DNA from: JBFISM01 sp041608535
GTDB taxonomy: Bacteria > Actinomycetota > Acidimicrobiia > Spongiisociales > UBA5794
Length of the DNA stretch: 17,208 bases
Direction: 5' to 3'
Assembly: GCA_041608535.1 (NCBI GenBank)
Contig: JBFISM010000077.1
Location: forward strand, 1 to 17,208
In this document: one piece after another, positions 14,296-17,208 of the stretch
Numbering within the stretch: the stretch's first letter is position 1
Layout of the letters: the number at the start of each line of letters is the position of its first letter
Translations under genes and position numbers: made by a program
Notes under the pieces: model-generated
Told to the model about the DNA's origin: nothing
The model's database searches: none
Seen by the model: only the letters and a program-made list of their open reading frames with translations

Positions 14296-14736
14296 GTGGA
14301 CCTCTTCACTCCCGGTACGGGAGTGCCCGCGGAGCAGGTGCACGACATGAACCCGGGTGTGCTGCTCAACGGACTGTTCTGGACCACCGAGCTCCCCGGA
14401 AGCTCCTTCCGGGTGAGTGGCGGCGGCACGAGGGCATCGCTGGAAGTCTACGGGGTGCCGCTCGCCAACACGCTCGTGTTTGCGGGTGACCGCGCCATTG
14501 CTTCTTCGGTCGACATCAGCCTCGACTGGAGAGCAACTGCTCCCCGCGAGCTACGTGGGCTCGGCAACTCGGTGCCGCCCGACGACTTCGGCGCTTTCCT
14601 CGGGTTGTTCGCCGATGCGCGCTGCTCGGGAACGGTGCAGGGACGGCAAACGGGGTTCTCGTTCGTGACGGGTGAGCTGACCTCCGACACGTTCTTTGCC
14701 GAGATGGGCCCGCAGCGAAACGGGGTCTTTCTCTGA
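14296..14736 (+). CDS. C-terminal continuation of the Tat-exported protein after the in-frame TGA
   Basis: The 146 codons that follow TGA 14293-14295 in the same frame end at TGA 14734-14736. The first codon is GTG, so it can be called as a separate ORF. It has no ribosome site (the upstream bases are T/C-rich), no signal peptide, and begins in mid-domain (VDLFTPGTGVPAEQVHDMNP). Segments such as FRVSGGGTRASLEVYGVPL, SSVDISLDWRAT and GFSFVTGELTSD are strand-rich like the upstream half, with normal high-GC codon use. It is most simply the second half of one ~298-residue protein. Alternatives are a cistron translated by stop-start reinitiation (TGAGTG), or the dead 3' part of a pseudogene. Confidence 0.6.
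   Translation: MDLFTPGTGVPAEQVHDMNPGVLLNGLFWTTELPGSSFRVSGGGTRASLEVYGVPLANTLVFAGDRAIASSVDISLDWRATAPRELRGLGNSVPPDDFGAFLGLFADARCSGTVQGRQTGFSFVTGELTSDTFFAEMGPQRNGVFL
14307..14325 (+). promoter_or_regulatory. Perfect hairpin 11 nt after the in-frame TGA, SECIS-like in geometry
   Basis: CACTCCCG (14307-14314) pairs exactly with CGGGAGTG (14318-14325) around the loop GTA. The loop starts 19 nt after the TGA and its first base is G. Bacterial selenocysteine insertion hairpins are described as having the apical loop roughly 16-37 nt after UGA, with G among the first two loop bases, so the geometry fits. The surrounding protein sequence shows no redox motif, so a selenoprotein reading is weak. The hairpin itself is certain. 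Confidence 0.45.
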
Positions 14737-14745
14737 GAATCGCTA

Positions 14746-14780
14746 GGTGGCGTGGCGCCGCGGAAGCGGCGTCACGCACC
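14746..14780. terminator. Bidirectional terminator with GNRA-type loop
   Basis: GCGTGGCGCCGC (14750-14761) pairs with GCGGCGTCACGC (14766-14777), twelve pairs with one G-T, closed by the tetraloop GGAA. Three more pairs (14746-14748 with 14778-14780) follow after one bulged G. It sits in the 69-bp gap between the Tat-protein gene and the convergent arsM gene, which it should insulate in both directions. Confidence 0.75.
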
Positions 14781-14805
14781 GCGTGGTTGAGCTGTCGCAG
14801 CCGGC

Positions 14806-15525
14806 TCAGAGCGGTTTGACCCCGCGAATCATTCCCGCGTGCAGACCGTCACCAACCTGGTGGGTGATCTCGATGGCGACGTCGTCGAACCCGGCTGCTT
14901 CCAGCATCTCGATGTACTCGTCGTGCTGCAATGCGCCGGCGCCGCATTCGACCCATTCCTCTCGGGACACGTCGAGCGTCACGCCGTTCTCGGCGACGAC
15001 GTCCGAGATGGCAATGCGTCCACCCGGTCGCAATACCCGCACCATCTCGGAAAAGACCGGGTGCTTGTCCGGGGCGAGGCTGATCACGCAGTTGGAGATC
15101 ACCACGTCGACCGAACCATCGGGCAGCGGCACCTCCTCCATCATTCCCTGAAGGAACTCGACGTTGCTCACCCCGGCCGCGGCGGCATTCTCGATGGCGA
15201 TGTCCACCATCTCTTCGAGCATGTCGAGGCCGTAGGCCTTCCCGTCCGGCGCCACCCGCTTGGCGGAGAGGATGACATCGATACCCCCACCGGAGCCGAG
15301 ATCCAGCACCACCTCGCCGTTGTGCAGATCGGCCAGCACGTACGGGTTGCCGCAGCCCATGGAGAGATCCGCTGCCGCCTGGGGCACCTCGGACAGCGAT
15401 CCTTCGTCGTAACGGTGGGTGCCCCAGCGCTCATCGGTCAGCACGTCGACGTCGCGGTCCCGGCCGCCGGTGGCGGCTCTCAGGTAGTACTCGCGAACCT
15501 CCTCGTGGATCTGCTGTTCACTCAT
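14806..15525 (-). CDS. arsM: Arsenite S-adenosylmethionine methyltransferase ArsM
   Basis: A 239-residue cytosolic enzyme that methylates As(III) with SAM, giving methylated and eventually volatile arsenicals. The SAM loop is VVLDLGSGGGIDVILSA (72-88). LDMLEEMVDIA (100-110) is motif II, and VLRPGGRIAISDV (164-176) is the usual later strand. The three arsenic-binding cysteines are present in their family contexts: C58 in LSMGCGNP, C146 in ISNCVISL, and C194 in EEWVECGAGAL. The N-terminus VREYYLRAA and the SLSEVPQAAADLSMGCGNP segment are also typical. The start ATG 15525 overlaps the arsR stop (ATGA) and has GGAGAG six bases upstream inside arsR, so the two are translationally coupled. No arsenic pump or reductase gene is in the window. 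Confidence 0.95.
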   Translation of the reverse strand: MSEQQIHEEVREYYLRAATGGRDRDVDVLTDERWGTHRYDEGSLSEVPQAAADLSMGCGNPYVLADLHNGEVVLDLGSGGGIDVILSAKRVAPDGKAYGLDMLEEMVDIAIENAAAAGVSNVEFLQGMMEEVPLPDGSVDVVISNCVISLAPDKHPVFSEMVRVLRPGGRIAISDVVAENGVTLDVSREEWVECGAGALQHDEYIEMLEAAGFDDVAIEITHQVGDGLHAGMIRGVKPL

Positions 15526-15872
15526 TGTGCGCTCTCCAGTGCTCGGGCGAAATCGTCGGGAACGCGTCCCATCACGATCTCGGCGGCTGTCGGGAACTCC
15601 TCGATGCACGCCTCGTTGATCCGCCACAGACTGGCGGTGCCGATGCGCTCGACGTGCACAAACCGCGCATCGGCGAGCCGAGCGAGGTGATGCGACACGG
15701 TGGACTGACCCACATCGATCTGGGCGGTGATCTCGCCGGTCGTCAGTTTGCGTCGCTCCGCGGCGAGGAGGTGCAAGATGAGAATACGGGTGGGGTCGGC
15801 GATCGCTCTGAACCAGGTCGCCCATTCGTCGGCTTGCTCGCGAGTGATGTGTGCGGAGGTGTCCGATTTCAT
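15522..15872 (-). CDS. arsR: ArsR family repressor of the arsM operon
   Basis: A 116-residue winged-helix regulator, first gene of the arsR-arsM pair. It has WFRAIADPTRILILHLL (20-36), the typical ArsR entry helix; TTGEITAQIDVGQSTVSHHLARL (44-66), the helix-turn-helix with recognition helix STVSHHLARL; and a wing, FVHVERIGTASLWRIN (71-86). The C-terminal helix reads NEACIEEFPTAAEIVMGR. Only one cysteine (C89) is present, so the cysteine pair or triad usual for arsenic sensing is not complete. The start ATG 15872 lies inside a 29-bp dyad. No ribosome site precedes it, suggesting a leaderless mRNA. Expected role: repression released by arsenicals, inferred from its partner. Confidence 0.93.
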   Translation of the reverse strand: MKSDTSAHITREQADEWATWFRAIADPTRILILHLLAAERRKLTTGEITAQIDVGQSTVSHHLARLADARFVHVERIGTASLWRINEACIEEFPTAAEIVMGRVPDDFARALESAQ

Positions 15873-15896
15873 CGATTATCGACGATAGTCGATGAA
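15868..15896. promoter_or_regulatory. 29-bp dyad over the arsR start codon, likely ArsR operator
   Basis: Two 14-bp arms are centred on A15882 and complementary at every position except one (T15876 against G15888). The core arms are ATCGATTATCG and CGATAGTCGAT. It covers the arsR start codon and the proposed -10 box, exactly where a bound ArsR dimer would block its own promoter. Confidence 0.75.
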
Positions 15897-15910
15897 TGGC
15901 CCGCCCGCAA
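15882..15910 (-). promoter_or_regulatory. Probable leaderless arsR-arsM promoter
   Basis: Read leftward: TTGCGG (15910-15905), 17 bases, TATCGT (15887-15882), then nine bases to the ATG at 15872. This puts the transcription start at or next to the start codon, in keeping with the absence of a ribosome site. Confidence 0.45.
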
Positions 15911-15932
15911 GAGCTGCGTGCGCAAACGGTCC

Positions 15933-15948
15933 TCAACCGATCGGTTGA
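15933..15948. promoter_or_regulatory. Operator site 1, TCAACC-N4-GGTTGA
   Basis: TCAACCGATCGGTTGA is a perfect 16-bp palindrome. It overlaps the first bases of the TTGACA -35 box of the rightward promoter. The same half-sites with the same spacing recur 43 bp downstream, which makes chance unlikely. The likely ligand is the ArsR-type protein encoded from 16002. Confidence 0.75.
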
Positions 15949-15972
15949 CAAGACGTCGTCAAATCGTACTCT
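15945..15972 (+). promoter_or_regulatory. Consensus-like promoter of the arsR2-SRPBCC operon
   Basis: TTGACA (15945-15950), a perfect -35, is followed after 16 bases by TACTCT (15967-15972), a TANNNT -10. The start of transcription should fall near 15979, inside operator site 2, leaving a leader of about 20 nt before ATG 16002. Confidence 0.6.
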
Positions 15973-15975
15973 CAT

Positions 15976-15991
15976 TCAACCAACAGGTTGA
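15976..15991. promoter_or_regulatory. Operator site 2, TCAACC-N4-GGTTGA
   Basis: TCAACCAACAGGTTGA has the same 6-bp arms and 4-bp gap as site 1. Centres lie 43 bp apart, about four helical turns, so two dimers would sit on the same face of the DNA. This copy overlaps the expected transcription start and ends 10 bp before the start codon. Confidence 0.75.
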
Positions 15992-16001
15992 CGACTGGCT
16001 C

Positions 16002-16355
16002 ATGGCAGAATCGCTCTCCAAGATCTTCGCTGCGCTTGCCGACCCGACCCGGCGCGACATCATCGCTCGCCTGGCGGAAGCCGACGCCACTGTCGGCGAG
16101 CTCGCCAAGCCCTACGACATCAGCATCCAGGCGATCTCCAAGCACTTGAAGGTCCTCGAGAAGGCGGGTCTCGTGACCAAGACTCCGGTGGCGCAACAAC
16201 GCTCGGTGCACCTGGAGGCGGACGTGCTCGATCTCATGACCAAATGGATCGAGCGCTACCGGGCCCAAGCCGAGCACCGATACCGCCGCCTCGACGGCGT
16301 CCTCGCCGACATGAATCAATCGGTTCGACCCCAAAGAGAGGAGCAAGCATCATGA
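16002..16355 (+). CDS. ArsR family regulator (SRPBCC-linked type)
   Basis: A 117-residue winged-helix repressor. It opens with LSKIFAALADPTRRDIIARLAE (5-26), then VGELAKPYDISIQAISKHLKVLEKAGLV (31-58), where SIQAISKHLKVL is the recognition helix, a wing VTKTPVAQQRSVHLEA, and a final dimer helix LMTKWIERYRAQAEHRYRRL. There is no cysteine, so it is not a thiol-based metal sensor of the classic type. This subgroup typically precedes an AHSA1/SRPBCC gene, as here, and the stop overlaps the next start (ATGA). The start ATG 16002 lies just after operator 2; no strong ribosome site is visible. The frame is open far upstream, but family length and the promoter fix this start. It probably represses its own operon. 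Confidence 0.92.
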   Translation: MAESLSKIFAALADPTRRDIIARLAEADATVGELAKPYDISIQAISKHLKVLEKAGLVTKTPVAQQRSVHLEADVLDLMTKWIERYRAQAEHRYRRLDGVLADMNQSVRPQREEQAS

Positions 16356-16843
16356 CTGCCACCACTCACCTCCACGAAGCGAAGATCGAAGCCGACGAGC
16401 GGGTTCCGCTCATTCGCATCACTCGCGACTTCGCCGCCGGCCCCGCCCAGCTCATGCGAGCCCACACCGACCCCGAGCTGTTCGCCAAGTGGGTGGGGCC
16501 GCACGGCATCACGACACGAATCGTCGAGTGGGACGCCCGCGATGGGGGCTCGTGGCACTACGTCGCCTCCCGCGACGTTGTAGAGCACGGTTTCCGTGGA
16601 TGCTTCCACCAGATCACGGACGATCGCATCGTGCAGACGTTCACCTACTTGGGCATGCCCGACGAAGTCGCCTTGGAGACGCTCCGTGTCGAGGACCTCG
16701 GCGATGGCTACACCCGCCTACACGCCCAGTCGCTCGTGGACAGCTTCGAGGGCCGGGACGCCTGGCTGGCCTCGGGGATGGAGACCGGAGTCAACGAAGG
16801 CTACGCCAAGCTCGATGCGCTGCTTGCCGCCGGCGAGGTCTGA
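16352..16843 (+). CDS. SRPBCC/AHSA1 (START-like) domain protein
   Basis: A 163-residue soluble protein of the AHSA1-type START fold, which forms a hydrophobic pocket for small ligands. Family features: IRITRDFAAGPAQLMRAHTDPELFAKWVGP (21-50, the first strand and helix, with the P-E-L-x-x-x-W-x-G-P signature), WDARDGGSWHYVA (60-72), HGFRGCFHQITDDRIVQTFTYLG (79-101), TRLHAQSLVDSFEGRD, and the C-terminal helix GMETGVNEGYAKLDALL (142-158). The ligand is unknown. The start ATG 16352 overlaps the arsR2 stop by 4 bp, with AGAGAGGAG nine bases upstream, so translation is coupled. It is followed after 18 bp by a TIGR03086-like gene, so the operon probably has at least three genes. Confidence 0.93.
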   Translation: MTATTHLHEAKIEADERVPLIRITRDFAAGPAQLMRAHTDPELFAKWVGPHGITTRIVEWDARDGGSWHYVASRDVVEHGFRGCFHQITDDRIVQTFTYLGMPDEVALETLRVEDLGDGYTRLHAQSLVDSFEGRDAWLASGMETGVNEGYAKLDALLAAGEV

Positions 16844-16861
16844 AGCCATCGAGCTGGCCGC

Positions 16862-17208
16862 TTGCGGGCCCCCGATCGCCATCGCTTCGTCGCCGCCCGC
16901 TTCGCCGAGTTGGCCGAGTCGACACCGGATTGGGACGCCCCCACCCCGGTCACCGGATGGGTCGCCCGGGACGCCGTCGCACACCTCGTCGAGTGGTTTC
17001 GGGGATTCCTCGCCACCGGAGGAATCGAGCTGGCGGCCCGTGCGAACGTGGACACGGATCCCGTGCATGCGTGGCGAGCGTACACCAGTGCAGTGCAGGC
17101 TCTCCTCGACGCGCCAACCACCGCCAACCCAGAGTTCACTCACCCTCTCGCCGGGACTCAGCGGTTGCAGGATGCGATAGACACCTTCTACACCGCCGAC
17201 GTTTTCAT
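16862..17208 (+). CDS. TIGR03086/mycothiol-dependent maleylpyruvate isomerase-like (DinB-fold) protein, 3' end outside window
   Basis: The frame after the SRPBCC stop encodes RHRFVAARFAELAESTPDWD, TPVTGWVARDAVAHLVEWFR, HAWRAYTSAVQALLDAP, and finally HPLAGTQRLQDAIDTFYTAD before running off the window. W-x-A-R-D-x-V-x-H-L-V-E-W and the late D-A-I-D-x-F-Y-T-A-D are typical of the TIGR03086 branch of the DinB / maleylpyruvate isomerase N-terminal fold, where the His in the first motif is a metal ligand. The family is common in actinobacteria and often mycothiol-linked. There is no in-frame ATG or GTG between the previous stop and the conserved start of the domain. TTG 16862 is the only reasonable start codon and has just a weak GAGCTGG before it. 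About 115 residues are visible. Confidence 0.75.
   Translation, partial: MRAPDRHRFVAARFAELAESTPDWDAPTPVTGWVARDAVAHLVEWFRGFLATGGIELAARANVDTDPVHAWRAYTSAVQALLDAPTTANPEFTHPLAGTQRLQDAIDTFYTADVF

Noticed and set aside
15945..15962. TTGAC-N8-GTCAA as a third operator in the right-hand control region
   Set aside because: Its half-sites differ from TCAACC/GGTTGA, and it is partly explained by the -35 box and an internal GACGTC; chance is likely.
15526..15975. 150-residue N-terminal extension of ArsM
   Set aside because: It lies on the same strand as arsR in another frame; the ArsM family starts at MSEQQ (15525), with an RBS and ATGA coupling.

Overview
The window is high-GC, gene-dense DNA from what looks like an actinomycete-type (Actinomycetota) bacterium, plausibly of the Acidimicrobiia. 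Three things suggest this: a proline-rich, Thr-linker GerMN/Gmad2 membrane protein, a DinB-like protein of the mycothiol/TIGR03086 type at the right edge, and frequent GTG starts with strong GGAG-type ribosome binding sites. This assignment is inference. No rRNA, tRNA, CRISPR array, transposase or phage gene is visible.

Left part (1-4716): the tail of an anti-sigma/DUF4367-like protein, two unrecognised membrane proteins pointing away from each other, and a one-gene RCK potassium channel. Next comes a poorly organised stretch (3226-4128) with a possible signal-peptide ORF, a 64-residue small protein with a strong RBS, and the broken N-terminus of a GMC/FAD oxidoreductase. A small methyltransferase follows.

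Middle part (4788-12811): a GerMN/Gmad2 surface protein, a YitT-family membrane protein, a 723-residue membrane-anchored BNR/propeller-like protein carrying three copies of an unusual module, a strong bidirectional terminator, a DUF4287-type protein, a lipoprotein built from three DUF6174-like repeats, and a four-helix membrane protein. Much of this encodes envelope proteins of unknown role.

Right part (12836-17208): a RibD-C/dihydrofolate-reductase-fold protein lies opposite a Tat-exported protein whose reading frame is interrupted by one in-frame TGA. A perfect hairpin sits 11 nt after that TGA. Then two divergent ArsR-regulated operons share a 129-bp control region. To the left run arsR and arsM (arsenite methylation), coupled by an ATGA overlap, with a 29-bp dyad over the arsR start codon. 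To the right run a second ArsR-type repressor, a SRPBCC/AHSA1 protein (also ATGA-coupled) and a TIGR03086-like protein, with two identical TCAACC-N4-GGTTGA operators bracketing a consensus promoter.

I see no large defence, biosynthetic or mobile system. The best leads are the TGA-plus-hairpin Tat gene, the two operator architectures, and the two repeat-built envelope proteins. All family assignments come from reading motifs by eye; no database search was run.
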